DNA of 64,000 nucleotides from contig OX439038.1 of the NCBI GenBank assembly GCA_949317995.1, positions 2,436,001 to 2,500,000 of the forward strand. Direction: 5' to 3'. The notes under the pieces are model-generated. The model was not told the DNA's origin, searched no databases, and saw only the letters and a program-made list of their open reading frames with translations. Numbering within the stretch: the stretch's first letter is position 1; the number at the start of each line of letters is the position of its first letter. Position numbers and translations under genes: made by a program. Positions 1 to 11,099 of the stretch are shown here, piece after piece. The stretch is from Acholoe squamosa (lineage: Eukaryota > Annelida > Polychaeta > Phyllodocida > Polynoidae).

Positions 1-3000
1 AGGTTTAGGAACTTCATTGGTGAAGTCATGTACTCTCTCACTGTCATTGGTGTTTTGTGTGAGTGTACTTGCCTTTTTGCTGTGAGGCATGTGTGGCAGG
101 TGGAAACATATTTTGTTGTGTCTGCTAGCATAGACTTCCAATATACCCTAGGTCGGAGTGCTGACAGCATCCTACTTGAACCAAGATGGCCGCCGGTAGG
201 TGAGTCATGGAAATACTGTAGTGTACTTGTTACCCATTGCTGTGGTATAACAATTTGAAGTGGTACAGTATTGGTTTTTCTCCAATTTATGGGGCATATA
301 TGGACTAATGTACCATTTACCAAGGTGTATGTCTGGCCTTGGTTGATGATTCTATTTCCTTGTGCTTTTGGTGCAGGCAAGGTCCCATCCTCAAGATACT
401 GTATGAGGGGCAATAGGTCCTTGTCTTTCCTTTGTTCCAAGCCAAGGTTTGTTCCTGAGATGGATGTGTCGGGAATCTGATCCAGTAGTTGATTTATATC
501 TAGCACATGTTGTTTTATTCTGTCTCTTTCTTTTTCTTTTTCATCGACTATTGGCCTATCTTGTGCCTTTTGTTGGGGTGTGTCACTCTTGTTTTGGTGT
601 GTAGGCTCCTTTGGAGGGCCTATTCTCGCCTTGATGGGAGTGGCAACCTTTTTCTTTAAAGGCACAATTTGCTTTTTGTCATTCTTCTTTGTCTCAGAGT
701 TCTTTGACTTAGCAGATGCAGTGTCTTTTGTGACATTTTTCCTGGCAGGTGGGGTTTTGGTAGGTTTGTTTCCTGTGACCTTTTTCTCATTTAGAATAGT
801 TTGTGATTGTGTGGGGGGTTTTGGTGTGCCCTCCTGAATCATTTCTCTAGTCTTTGAGCGTGTGGTCATAGGGCACAAATGGTTTGGTGTTTCCTCTCCC
901 TGCATAGGTTCAAAGAATCTGACTGATTTAGAAGTTGCTTGAGTAATAGCATATATTGTGTCTTCTGGATCTTCATCATCTGAGTCAGGTGGGGTGAAGG
1001 GTGGCTCCTTAGGAGTTGCCTTCACTATCTGATTGAGTGATGAGAATTCAATAGGCTCGAAGTCATTATCTGGAAAGAGTTGTGAGTATTCTCTCTCACA
1101 GTGGCAAAACACATAGTGTGTAGATTGCTTCAAGATACCCCTAATGGGTGTCTCTGGCCTTTCAATGGTGTTGGGTGGATCATCCCTTTTGAATGGTACT
1201 TTCTTTGTTACTTTTGCAAACTTGGTTCTACTGGCTGCTCTAACTCTCCTTGGTGGGGGTGGAGGGTTAGTCATGGGTCCAGAGTCTGGGTATTCTCTTC
1301 TAGACATAGCATCTGGTGGTGTGTTATCATCACCTTTCACGTGTTGGATGGTGAATGAAAATTGTTGTATGTCTAGAGCCCATCTGGCCCATCTATGTGT
1401 GAGTCCTGTATTGGTTAATAGTGGGATTAGGGCTGCATGGTCTGTGTATAGTTGGAAGTGTCTGGTCTCTAGATAGTGTCTGAAGTGTAATACTCCATAC
1501 ACTACTCCCAGTAGTTCTCTCTCTGTGGTATTGTAATTTCTCTCATGTTTTGAGAGGGTTCTGCCTGCAAAGGCTACTGGTCTGAGCACTCCTTCATTAT
1601 CTCTCTGTGAGAGTACAGCTCCTAAACTCACATTGGAAGCATCAGTTGCCAAACTGAACTCTTTCTCATAGTTTGGATATCTGAGAAGAGCATTGGTACA
1701 GAGGGCATGCTTTAATGTTTTGAAAGCATTATCTGCCTCTTCTGTCCAGACAAATGCTTTGAGATGTGTCTGTAGATCATACAATGGTCTAGCAATTTGG
1801 GCATAACCTTTGATAAACTTTTTGAAGTATTGGCATAGGCCTGTGAAGGATCGGACATTTTTGACTGATTTTGGTGTTGGGAAGGTTTTGATTGACTCCA
1901 CCTTTGTGGGAGATGGTTGTAGTCCCATGGGTGTGACTCTCATTCCCAAGAAGTCTATTCTGTCTATGAAGTATTCACATTTTGATTTCTTCAGTTTGAG
2001 TTTACCAACTCTTAGGCTGTTGAACACATCTTCCAGGTCATGGAAGTGTTGTTCGATTGATGGTGATAATACCAATATGTCATCTAGGTATGGTAGGGCA
2101 CATTTGTACTTGAGTTTATTCAGAATTAATGTGACTAGATGGCAGAATCCCGCCGGTGCCGTCGCTAAACCCATCGGCATCCTTTCATAGACATATTTTT
2201 TGTCATTTGCTATGAATGCGGTTTTATGCTGATCCTCCTGTCTTATAGGAATTTGAAAAAATCCCTGTTGGGCATCTAGCTTACTGAATACTCTTGGTCT
2301 GAGTGACCCTATCATGTCTAGAGTGTCATCGGCCCGGGGTGTAGATAAGGCTTGATTTATCGTGTTCTGGTTCAAATAACGAAAATCTGTGACGAGCCGA
2401 TGGCCTCCCGATGATTTTTGTACTAAAAAGGATCTGGAGGCCCAGGGGCCCTCGGCACATTCTCTCAGAATGCCCTGTTGTACTAGCCTTTCACACTCTT
2501 CCCCTATTGCGGCCTGTTTTTCTGGTGTTTGTCTATATGGTAGGAAATGACATGGTACTGCCTCAGGTTTCACATGTATTGAGTGTGTATACAGGTGTGT
2601 GGCACCAATGTCTCCATCTTTTCCTACAAATACATCATCATACTTGGTCAGCAGTGATTTTAATCTATCATGCTGATCTTTGGATGTGAGCACAGATTTT
2701 GGTGGAACATTCTCTTCCAATTCTGGCTCGAGGTCATGTGCCTCACTATGTATAGCAGCTATTTCAGAGAGTCTGATTGAGTTGGGTTCAGGGTCAGCAT
2801 AAGTGGACTCACAGTCTGAGTCTGTGTCACTGAATTGAGTTACATCCTCAGGCCGTATGGCTGAGATGGATTGATCAGTGTGTGGGGTAGTGTCTGACAC
2901 CTGTTGAGGTTTTTCTAAATCAGATTCCTTGACTTCCTGAAATAGAGCTATGATGGCACCCTTTTTGATTTTATGTGGGCGCCTGCTGGTGTTGAGTAAC

Positions 3001-3760
3001 ACTAGGGGATGTTTGTTATTTTCCCTGGGGGTTACTGCTGCCCTTTGAACTAGATATGGGGCATTGTTATTTCTTTGGAGGTTATCTACTACTCCAGTTT
3101 TGCCTTGCAGTGATTGAGTAGATGTGACCTTACCCAATACTGCAAGTTCAGAGAATGGAGGGATGGTAAAATCCCTCACTGCCCTAATGGGTTTGAGAAT
3201 TTGTTCAGGATCAACATTAAATTCAATTTGAGATTTTGTAGTGCTTAAGAAATCTGTGCCGAGAACAACGGGCTGTGTGAGGTTGGGTATTACAGCAAAT
3301 TGGTATTGGAATCTGACACCTTGGATTCTAAAGTTCAGCATAGCTGAATGTCTAACATGACACACCGATCCATCTGCCAAGTGGATGTTGATTTTAGATT
3401 TCCTCAGTTGGATATGGAATCTCTTTTGGAGATCCATGAGGAATGATTGTCTGACACAGGTGATAGTAGCACCTGTATCAACCAAACATTGTACATCTGA
3501 AACATCATATAGATTTGCATTGATACAGCCATTTTGAAGAAGTACAATAGAAAGCTTGGTACTCTCACCTGTATCCTTTGATGATGAATCTGGTGGGGTG
3601 ATGTGTATCACTGATGGACGTCTCTGTCTGTTAGATGGTAGATTGGCACTAGCAATTGTCTCTGGTTGGATCTTTGTTAATCCTGATTGATTGTTTGTAT
3701 TTGGGGTGTCACAGTGCACTGGCCCATCGGCACTGTGACATCCTAGTTTTCCTGGTTCTG
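1..3760 (-). CDS. pol: Pol polyprotein of Gypsy-1 (protease, RT, RNase H, start of integrase), partial
   Basis: Motifs in sense order: an aspartic protease active site LVDTGAT near 3480; reverse transcriptase with MPMGLATAP near 2170 and the catalytic YLDDILVLS near 2080; RNase H with LATDAS near 1660 and YTDHAAL near 1440; a long basic, Pro/Lys-rich linker (about 1250-450); and the integrase zinc-binding HHCC module with HDSPTGGHLG near 200 and CHTC near 70. The RT/RNase H order before integrase is diagnostic of Gypsy. The frame runs off the left edge, so the integrase core is not seen. Pol overlaps the 3' end of gag in another frame. The roughly 270-residue basic linker between RNase H and integrase is longer than usual. 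Confidence 0.85.
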
Positions 3761-5764
3761 TGGGGTGGTTGAGATGCTTGCCACCAGGAGTTTGGAGATT
3801 TGATCCATCACATGAGGTGGTATTTGGGGGTTACTTTGTTGGTTCCCCTGGTAACCCCTTGTGTCAGGTTTGTAATCCTCCTGGCGTGGGTTGGAACCCT
3901 GGTTATATTGACCAGAGTTGCTGTATTGACCGGAGTTGTTGGATCTCTGGTTGTTGTAGGCGCCATTGTTGTTGTAGGATCCACTGTTGTAGTTCCTATG
4001 TGGACTCTGGCCCCTACTGTTGGATCCTTGACTATAGGATCCAGAGTTGTTTGAACCCTGGCTGTTGTTGTAGGATCCACTGTTGTTGTAGGATCCAGAG
4101 TTGTAGTTCCTATGTGGACTCTGGCTCCTACTGTTGGATCCTTGATTATTATAGGATCTGCCATTACTTGGGGTTCTGTCTCTCCTATCACTGTATGAAG
4201 AGTTACCATTGTTGGAGTTGGAAGAGCTGTTGTCTTTTCTACTGTTGTGACCCCCCCGGTTGTTGTTGTTGCCCCCTCTACCTCTACCTCTATTGGATTG
4301 GTAGTTGGGGTCATAGTTATTTCCTCTATATCTACCGGTAGGGTCTCTTGATGCAACCTTAGCCTCCTGTTGCCTTACATGGGCACTAGACATTAGGTTA
4401 ACATCTTCATCTGAACTAGTGCTGATTTCCTGGACCTTTTTCTTAGTAGGCTGTGGGTTGGTTTCTGCATCCCTTACCTTCCTAGATCTCTCTTGGGTCT
4501 CAACCTCTAGGGCTAGGTCTAGGGCTTGGTCAAAAGAGTCTATTTTCTTGTTCTCAAGAGCTATAGAGATCCAGGGCCTCATGCCTTGGGTAAATGCCTT
4601 GCTTAGGGTTTCATCATTCTGGCGTTGGGCATTACACACTTTCCTGAGATGGCATGCATAGTCTAGAACAGGTTCATCTATCTTTTGTGCACGGAGTGCA
4701 GTCCTTGAGATTATATTGTCTCGAGTAGCAAAATACTCTTTTAATTTATTCACTACATTGGTCCATGTCAACATATCAGGTGTGGCACTCTCCCTGAAGG
4801 ATTCAAACCAAGCTAGTGCTTGTCCTTCGAGGTACTTGGGTAAATATGTTACCATGGTGTCACTGTCTGTCACTTTGTACTTATCCTTCAGATATTCTGG
4901 GAATTTGTGATCAATGAATAATGCTGTTGACATGAGTGGTGATGGGTGTGAAAAGGTTTTGGGTTTTGTTACCTCATGTATCCTGATCTTTCTGTCGTCC
5001 TGCTGTTTATTGTCTATGAGCTTGGTCATGTTGGACACCATGGAGATTATGATGTCATCTTTGGATCCAGAGGCAGATGGTGTGACAACAGGTGTGATGG
5101 CAGGTGTGTGAGGTTGTGGGGTCTGGGATGATACCATCTTCATGAGATCTGCTATCTGTTGTTGTTGTCTCTCTAGGGACTTCCGCTGATCTTCCATGGC
5201 CTTCTGTTGAGCATCTATTGCTGCATTCCTCTCTGCCAGTTGTTGGTTGAGGATCCTCTCCCTTTCCTCCTGCTGGGACTTGTTGGTCTCTAGGGCAGTA
5301 ACTGCATCTTGGATGGCCTTCTCATAGGCCCTTATCTTCTCAGCTGTCTGATTAGGTTGGGGGCCTTCATCGGTGTCCATGAGCGAGGGTGTGGGGGAGG
5401 TGTCTCTGGAGGAGTGGCTGTCAAAGGCTGGAGCTGGGGTGGAGGATCTAGATGAGGGTGTGGATCCACCCCCTGAGGCAGATCCTTCTTCCCCTGAGGT
5501 AGATAGCGTGAGTTGGGCGTCCTGTAGAGATCCCTGGGAAATGTTGGATCCCTGAGAACTGGTTGTTCCCTGAGTAGACAGGGTGGGTGGTGTGGGGTCT
5601 ACTGAGTGTGGGTCTGTTGTATTGGAGGCTGGTTTGCCTCCTGTGGGCCTCCTAGATCTTGGTGGGAGGGAGACCTCTTCAACAGGCCCCTGACTACGTA
5701 AGGTCTTTGTGTGTTGTTCTGCCAGCTTGACTGATAAGGCCTTGATGTGTGTGGTGGACCTCAC
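3743..5764 (-). CDS. gag: Gag polyprotein of Gypsy-1
   Basis: Open frame of about 670 residues. The N-terminal third is rich in Pro, Ser and Thr. A Gln/Glu-rich coiled-coil-like stretch follows (around residues 145-210), then a retrotransposon gag (capsid-like) domain with the typical WFESFRE-type core, around residues 300-420. The C-terminal third is Asn/Ser/Gly/Arg-rich, with RGRGRGG and repeated HRNYNSGSYNN blocks. No CCHC knuckle is visible, so nucleic-acid binding is probably left to this RGG/Asn-rich tail. The first codon of the open frame is GTG; the first in-frame ATG is about 125 codons further on, so the true start is uncertain. A 20-bp minisatellite abuts the 5' end. Gag would build the virus-like particle. 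Confidence 0.8.
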   Translation of the reverse strand: MRSTTHIKALSVKLAEQHTKTLRSQGPVEEVSLPPRSRRPTGGKPASNTTDPHSVDPTPPTLSTQGTTSSQGSNISQGSLQDAQLTLSTSGEEGSASGGGSTPSSRSSTPAPAFDSHSSRDTSPTPSLMDTDEGPQPNQTAEKIRAYEKAIQDAVTALETNKSQQEERERILNQQLAERNAAIDAQQKAMEDQRKSLERQQQQIADLMKMVSSQTPQPHTPAITPVVTPSASGSKDDIIISMVSNMTKLIDNKQQDDRKIRIHEVTKPKTFSHPSPLMSTALFIDHKFPEYLKDKYKVTDSDTMVTYLPKYLEGQALAWFESFRESATPDMLTWTNVVNKLKEYFATRDNIISRTALRAQKIDEPVLDYACHLRKVCNAQRQNDETLSKAFTQGMRPWISIALENKKIDSFDQALDLALEVETQERSRKVRDAETNPQPTKKKVQEISTSSDEDVNLMSSAHVRQQEAKVASRDPTGRYRGNNYDPNYQSNRGRGRGGNNNNRGGHNSRKDNSSSNSNNGNSSYSDRRDRTPSNGRSYNNQGSNSRSQSPHRNYNSGSYNNSGSYNNSQGSNNSGSYSQGSNSRGQSPHRNYNSGSYNNNGAYNNQRSNNSGQYSNSGQYNQGSNPRQEDYKPDTRGYQGNQQSNPQIPPHVMDQISKLLVASISTTPQNQEN

Positions 5765-6050
5765 TGACGTGTGGGAGACCTCACTGACGTGTGGGAGACC
5801 TCACTGACGTGTGGGAGACCTCACTGACGTTTGGGAGACCTCACTGACGTTTTGGGAGACCTCACTGACGTGTGGGAGATCTCATTGATGTGTGGGAGAT
5901 CTCACTGATGTGTGGGAGATCTCATTGATGTGTGGGAGATCTCACTGATGTGTGGGAGATCTCATTGATGTGTGGGGGATCTCACTGATGTGTGGGAGAT
6001 CTCATTGATGTGTGTGGGATCCCACTGATGTGTGGGAGATCTCACTGGTG
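5757..6050. repeat. 20-bp minisatellite in the Gypsy-1 leader
   Basis: About 14-15 head-to-tail copies of a 20-bp unit (consensus ACCTCACTGACGTGTGGGAG on the plus strand). The copies nearest gag keep CACTGACGT; those further away drift to CATTGATGT/CACTGATGT with GATCT, so two sub-arrays with different consensus are visible. The array lies immediately upstream of gag on the element's sense strand. A 20-bp unit rotates through all three frames and meets a stop within three units, so gag cannot extend far into it. Confidence 0.9.
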
Positions 6051-6104
6051 ACCTTGGTGGGTATGGTGTCAAGGTCAAGGTCACTGGGTGGGTGGAGTGG
6101 GTCT

Positions 6105-6275
6105 TACTGTGTGTATGCGGTACCAGCTTTAATTTACTGTGTGCATGATTGTTCTTAGTTGTGGTACCAGCTTTAATTTACTGTGTGTATGACTGGTCCT
6201 AGTTGTGTTACCAGCTTTAATTTTTACTGTGTGTATGATTGTTCCCAGTTGTGTTACCAGCTTTAAATTTTATGA
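6105..6275. repeat. ~60-bp tandem repeat upstream of the minisatellite
   Basis: Four imperfect copies of a unit containing TACCAGCTTTAATTT followed by ACTGTGTGTATGATTG and a TAGTTGTG-like end. It lies between the 20-bp minisatellite and the unresolved 5' LTR region of Gypsy-1, so it is probably part of the element's untranslated leader. Confidence 0.75.
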
Positions 6276-6280
6276 GCCTG

Positions 6281-8629
6281 TGAGAGATGGGATCTTAGTA
6301 GGATGTTCTCCACCACTTTGTCATACTAGTAATTGGCATGATCAAGTTGTCATATGAGAAATATCATATGACTAGTGGTGTAAGGAGTAAATACATCAGG
6401 CTCATAATAAAATAGTGTTATTTCCAGTTGTCACTGGTTTATTCAGCTTTAGGCAACATGTAAGAAATATCAATCATACAGTAGTTGGTATGTAGGTAAT
6501 TAGTACATACAGTAAACATACAGTAATTTATAAAGTACAATGTTCAGTTCCACTCCACCTGTGAGGTATTAATAATACAGTGTCCAGCATACTTCTAGGT
6601 GGGTTCCCACACCTAGCTCCTGACCTGCTGCTTAGAGGAATAATGTAATAATGGATAACTTTACCCTCTGGTGGAAGTCTTGAAGAAGATAGCCTCTGGC
6701 CACTAATGGTAGGAAACCAATGCCTGTCTAGCATAGTTTCACCATAGTGCAGTGGTATAGCAGGTAGCAGGAGATGACTGGAGATGTTACCTCTAGAGCG
6801 GTTCTTGGTGATGTGTCCTCCTGGAGGTGCAGACAGGCTATTTGTAGCAAATCTTGGAAAAGCACCTCCAGACTGACTGGAGCCAGCAGCATCTGCCTAA
6901 CTGTACAATTGTTTGAGGGGACCCTTTCAAGTGTCACAGGGGGACAAAGGACCCCCATGGACGCCGCTATGGCCCCCATTGTCTCGGTCGGTTCTGCATC
7001 TTTAGACCCTCATATCTCGGCCGTTTATGCTTGTATAACCGCCATTTTGGGCATGCGCGGAGCTGAATGTGCCAAGATTATAATGCCCGCTGGATAGGCG
7101 CGTAACTCCCGCCGGTTTGTCTGTAGCTTACTCGGAGGTCGATTCAGTCTCCATGGCGTAACTTCCTTAATACTGAGAGTTCAGCCTTGATCTTGGGCTC
7201 ATTCTGACCGTCTAATTATGGGCTTTCCATAGAATTTTTGATATTTGACCTAGGTCGCTCAGGAGCGACGCTAGAGCGACCGGAAGGTTATGGCATCGTG
7301 CTTATGTAACCCATTGTTCAGTCCTTAGAGTGCTCAGACACTCATGACGGCGTCAGCGGTGCTCAGGCACCCGTGACGGCCGGTTGCATTCACTTACAAG
7401 TTATTAATTTGTGCATTGAACCATGAGGTCGCACACTGAGACCCTCATTTTTATTATATTGTGCAGTGAACCATTAGGTCGGACCTTTTGATGTCATAAA
7501 CTCAGTCTAACTGACTGTGGCTGGTGTGCAGTGGGGCATGAACGCTCTTATGTAAAGTTTGAGCGCTCTTTATAGCTCTTAGAACCAACCTATGTATTAA
7601 TTTCATAGATATTTCTTTGATTAATACAAAATATGTTACAATTTATGGAATAATAAAATGGTATATCATACTACCACCATGCAGGTGGGTAAACTCCTCC
7701 ACTCCAGGGTGATACTAACAGTTGGATGCTTGAGACTAGAGTAGTGACCTCACAATGCTATAGTAAATAGCAGACCACCATCCACAGCTTCTAGCAGTAT
7801 TAATACAAATATATACCTGTTTGTCTGTCTGTGATAGTATACTGCCCCTACCTCAGTAACAGTCCAGGTGCCAGATGTCCTGCACTGCCTTCTGCAGTGT
7901 GGTATTGTTATTGTTGTGTGAGACACAGAGGAGGAGTGGTGTGTCTCCTGCTGCCTATACTATAGTGTAGCAGAGACTGGTTGGTGATATGACTGCAGTA
8001 AAGTGACTTTGTCCAGATGTACAGGGGCTGTGGTGTGACCACCATCCACTAACACACATAAAGCTGACTGACTGTCCCTGTGCTCTGTGCTCTGTGCTCT
8101 GTGTGTAGACAGCTATAGACAGCTCCCCCACTCACTCCTATACCCACCCACTCCACCATAACAGTGTCAGCTGACTGTGGTAGTGGTAGAGGCGGCCTCG
8201 ATCTTTGGCCGTCATGTTTGGGTGAGGGGGGGAGGGGAGAGGGGTGGGTAGGTGGGGGTTGGGGGTGGCGCTGTATCTAGGGCTAGGCGGAAGGGGGTGA
8301 ATGGTTATACTGGGTCTTACACAAGCTGGCATAAACTATTTCTTTTGTTCTTTTTTATGGAGGGGGGGGGGATTCCCCATCTTTTCTAGAATTATGTGGG
8401 CAGGAAATTTCCATTACGTTCATTGTTGATGCCTAGATCATGTCGGAAGCTTTGTCTTGTAAACCCTCCCTACCCTCTGGATATCAACCTGTCTTGGATC
8501 CAAGTTCTTTTTGTCCCTCCTCCAAATACAGTTGTTAGTAAATAAACCATCCACTGTATTAAGGTTTATAAGGCCTGCTGGGCTTGGTCTTTGGTTTGCC
8601 ATGATTCAGTATTTAATGCTTTAAAGGCT
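6281..8629. other. Stretch with no recognisable gene; probably includes the Gypsy-1 5' LTR
   Basis: No credible coding frame. The left part (to roughly 7.6 kb) should hold the 5' LTR of Gypsy-1, but I could not delimit it. Small local signals: an inverted GGTCGCTC/GAGCGACC cluster near 7255-7285, a repeated CTCAGNCACNC(G/A)TGACGGC motif near 7330-7382, four copies of a TGCTCTG-type 7-mer near 8080-8105, and a G-rich run near 8220-8270. Confidence 0.5.
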
Positions 8630-8870
8630 GCTGATGTAGGAGTGCATCATACCCATTGGTGAATGATTGATTGGCATAAAGTGCTGGTAAGCACTCGCGC
8701 CAGCACTTCATTGGTCCTATGAGGTGGATACTCCCGGAGGGTCAGCATGATGCTTAAATATAGTTTGGCGAGTTACCCGCCAGGTCTACATTTACACATC
8801 ATGCTGGATTTGAAGTAGACCTGGCGAGTTACCTGCCAGGGCTACATTTATGCATCAAGCTGGATTTGTA
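8630..8870. repeat. Dispersed repeat family with GCATCATGCTGACC-type motifs, copy 1
   Basis: Shares a string of short blocks with 19490-19735: GTGCATCAT, CCAGCACTTNATTGG, GGGTCAGCATGA, and a final GGCGAGTTACC(C/T)GCCAGG-like block followed by CATAAAT/CATTTA. Here the last block is duplicated in tandem with a period of about 56 bp (8767 and 8823). Weaker relatives occur near 9285-9330, 11180-11345 and 56695-56755. No terminal repeats could be fixed, so the class is unknown (old SINE-like or DNA-element remnant). Confidence 0.55.
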
Positions 8871-9293
8871 GACGATGTGGCCAAAAGACGATATGGCCAA
8901 AACGATGTGGCCAAAGTTGTGGATGATGTGGCCAATGTTTTGTAAGGCTATCTACCATAAGAATATGGGTTCCCCAAGGGTTCTATAACGAACCCATTTA
9001 CCCGCCCTGACATTTTCTTTCACCCTAGGCCTACACATGCATTTTTTTACCCATATTCTACGTTCTTACCAAAATCTAGTCCAAATTAGGTGAAACAATG
9101 TCTGTGGACGATGTGGCTAAAAGACTATGTGGACAATGGACAATGTGTCTAACTTTTAAAAAGATGTGGGTTGGTGTAAATCTGCTTCTAAAATGGCCAC
9201 ATCATCCATTTTCTTAAATTGTCCTAATCGTCCAGAAAATTGGCCACATCGTCCATTGTCCACATCGTCCATTGTCCACATCGTCCATACACC
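8868..9293. mobile_element. Foldback-like element made of GACGATGTGGCC repeats
   Basis: The left end carries four close copies of GACGATGTGGCCAAA-type units (8872-8940). The right end carries the same unit in inverted orientation (GGCCACATCGTCC, GTCCACATCGTCC twice; 9240-9292), and a further direct unit lies near 9108-9150. The ends can therefore pair over most of their length. No coding capacity and no clear target duplication. This is the structure of a small foldback or satellite-rich TIR element; class assignment is inference. Confidence 0.6.
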
Positions 9294-10214
9294 TCATGCT
9301 GACCAATGGGTCTGCACTACTGCATGATGGCCCTTGAAGGATCAACACTTGGTCATTACTCCCTGTCTGAGGGATGGCTGTGTGTATGTGTGTAGTGCCA
9401 TCATGTGCAGAACCGACAATAGGACCGGCACTCTTTGTACCCATGTAGCCCTGTACGGCACAGGTTAGAGACCCTGTACCCACCCTACTGTACTTTAACC
9501 CTGTAAGGGCCCATCAGGAATTAGGAGGATTTGAGACCTCCTGCTGTCCTTGATTAAATGGATTGTGTACATATAGACAGGGACGGGAAGAGGAGGGGGG
9601 CAGGGCTCCGTTTATAAGAGGTTCATATTAAGCAAACAGAGCATGTCTTAATGACGACCATTGTCTCTGAGTGGCTAGCTACACCCCCCCACACACACCA
9701 GCTTCCTGGTCAGTAGGACCGTCAGGGGTCTTCAGCTGTAACAACTGGTCTGTTTCAGGAAACGAGGGAGGAAACCTTTCTTTTTATTTTGCTATTTTTC
9801 CCCATGATGATTTCTTTAAGTAAATGATCTTTCCCTTTATCATTATTTTATCTTTATGGTGTTTTTTTTTTCTTTCTTTCTTTCTATTAGTAGAGTTTCT
9901 ATGACTTCAGGAAGTGTAGTTCAATTCAACGGTTTACAAAATCTGTATTTTGTGACAGACTGACATCATTAAAATTTGAGTTTATTCTTTGCACAAATGC
10001 ATCAGTTAAATTCCAACCCCTCCCCTTAAATAAAGTGGAGTGTGACCTGAAACTTACCCCCGTACACTTGCCCACTTGCCAAGTGAATGTCCGTCAGCAT
10101 ATGACCTATCCAGGCCACAGGCCACATGGCACAGGTGGTAAAGGGTCCCAAGGGAGGAGGTAACAAGCCTAACCACGGCCTAACGGGCGGAGTACAAGCT
10201 GGTCATGTACCACC
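9294..10214. other. Non-coding stretch
   Basis: No supported gene. The start (9294-9330) holds a short GCATGATGG/CATGCTGACC block like the dispersed repeat at 8630. The rest is low-complexity T-rich and C-rich sequence. Confidence 0.5.
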
Positions 10215-10217
10215 TTA

Positions 10218-10381
10218 GGGGCCATCCATAAAACACATCATGGGAAATTTGACCATTTTTGACCCCCCTCCCCCTTGTCATGTTTTTGCCAATTTTGCAA
10301 TGCTTAAGGTATATGGAAAATTAATTCTGTCATACCGGGCCTGACACCCCTTCCAGTATGACGTCATTTGTAGATGGCCCC
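10218..10381. mobile_element. 164-bp TIR element (MITE) with TTA target duplication
   Basis: Terminal inverted repeats GGGGCCATCCATAAA at the left and TTTGTAGATGGCCCC at the right, flanked by the trinucleotide TTA on both sides (10215-10217 and 10382-10384). A 3-bp TWA-type duplication is the hallmark of PIF/Harbinger transposons, so this is best read as a Harbinger-type miniature element. The interior is non-coding. Confidence 0.75.
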
Positions 10382-10720
10382 TTAGGCTTAGGCATTGGCC
10401 TTACCATAGTCCCTCTGCTTTATTTACTACATATACGAGACTTTGACATGGTTTACCTAGGGGGAATCCATTGATGAATAATTATGTACGCACATTTCCC
10501 CCCTGTTTACATTACACTCTGTAAGCAATGGACGTTATAATTATTTATTTAATAGCAAAGGTAAAAGGTGTAAGGTATAAATCATTTTTTATTTCCTTTA
10601 TAATTTCTCTTTGTAGTTCAACATCAATTATCAAGTATATTAAATGGCTAAGGTTCAGGTTGAATTTTGTATATTGCGCCGCTCCCAATTGTAAGAGGGG
10701 TCTGAAGTGAAGTGAAGCGT

Positions 10721-11091
10721 TTATTTCCTTTTATTCCCTGCATATCGTATCGTATTAATATTTAATATATAATGCCTTTTTGGGAGACTAGGGGTTATGT
10801 CTTTGTGTGTAATCTGAGTCAGCAAGTCTTCCAGGCTCGCCCCCTCCAGCCCGACAGAGTACGGGCTGGCTTCAGCTCTTAATCTGACTAGATCGTCGCC
10901 CAGGCGGCGATCTAGCTCTCCCAGCAGAGGCAAAACCACTGTAGTATTACTTAACATCTGCTGGTGAGTGAATACACATCCAGGTTCAATCAGATTCTTA
11001 TCTATATCAAAGAGGGCAATAAAACAATAAAATGGAATACACATCCAGTTGAATATAGAGATGCTCCCAGGCTATTAAACTGAGTATTCAT
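10721..11091 (-). pseudogene. Unrecognised coding fragment with an A-rich insert
   Basis: A minus-strand frame with balanced, protein-like composition (including LLGELDRRLGDDLVRLRAEA and SLEDLLTQITHKD) ends at 10721 and is followed at once by two AATAAA signals (10715-10735 region). A second in-frame stretch starting with an ATG at 11091 (MNTQFNSLGASLYSTG) would continue it directly if the 65 bp between two copies of GAATACACATCCAG (10970-10983, 11035-11048) were absent. The insert interrupts the frame, so the fragment looks broken. I do not recognise the family; it could be the 3' end of a host gene, a retrocopy or the tail of a transposon protein. Confidence 0.35.
10970..11048. repeat. 14-bp direct repeat flanking a 51-bp A-rich insert
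   Basis: GAATACACATCCAG occurs at 10970-10983 and 11035-11048. The 51 bp between them end in AATAAAACAATAAAATG on the plus strand, like the adenine-rich tail of a short retroposed fragment. The repeat length suits a target duplication made by LINE machinery. Confidence 0.5.
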
Positions 11092-11099
11092 AGCCGCTG

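Larger units (their letters stand above)
1..6280 (-). mobile_element. Gypsy (Metaviridae) LTR retrotransposon, Gypsy-1, cut by the left window edge
   Basis: Read on the minus strand, the order is leader with minisatellites (about 6280-5765), gag (5764-3743), then protease, reverse transcriptase, RNase H and the start of integrase down to base 1. The visible part looks whole: gag is open, and the pol motifs at 3.48, 2.09 and 0.2 kb all lie in one frame. Gag and pol are in different frames, offset as in the -1 frameshifting many Gypsy elements use; that mechanism is inferred. The integrase catalytic core and the 3' LTR lie left of the window. The 5' LTR should lie to the right of 6.1 kb, but I could not find its ends or a primer-binding site, so the right boundary is approximate. 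An intact pol suggests a fairly young copy. Confidence 0.85.

Noticed and set aside
3760-4341. Cys/Tyr-rich plus-strand frame opposite Gypsy-1 gag
   Set aside because: It is an antisense shadow of the Asn/Gly/Ser-rich gag tail.
6528-7097. Overlapping short frames on both strands
   Set aside because: They lie in the probable LTR region of Gypsy-1 and resemble nothing.
9214-9483. Minus-strand frame of 89 codons
   Set aside because: Part of it encodes the GACGATGTGGCC repeats; no domain and no supporting signals.
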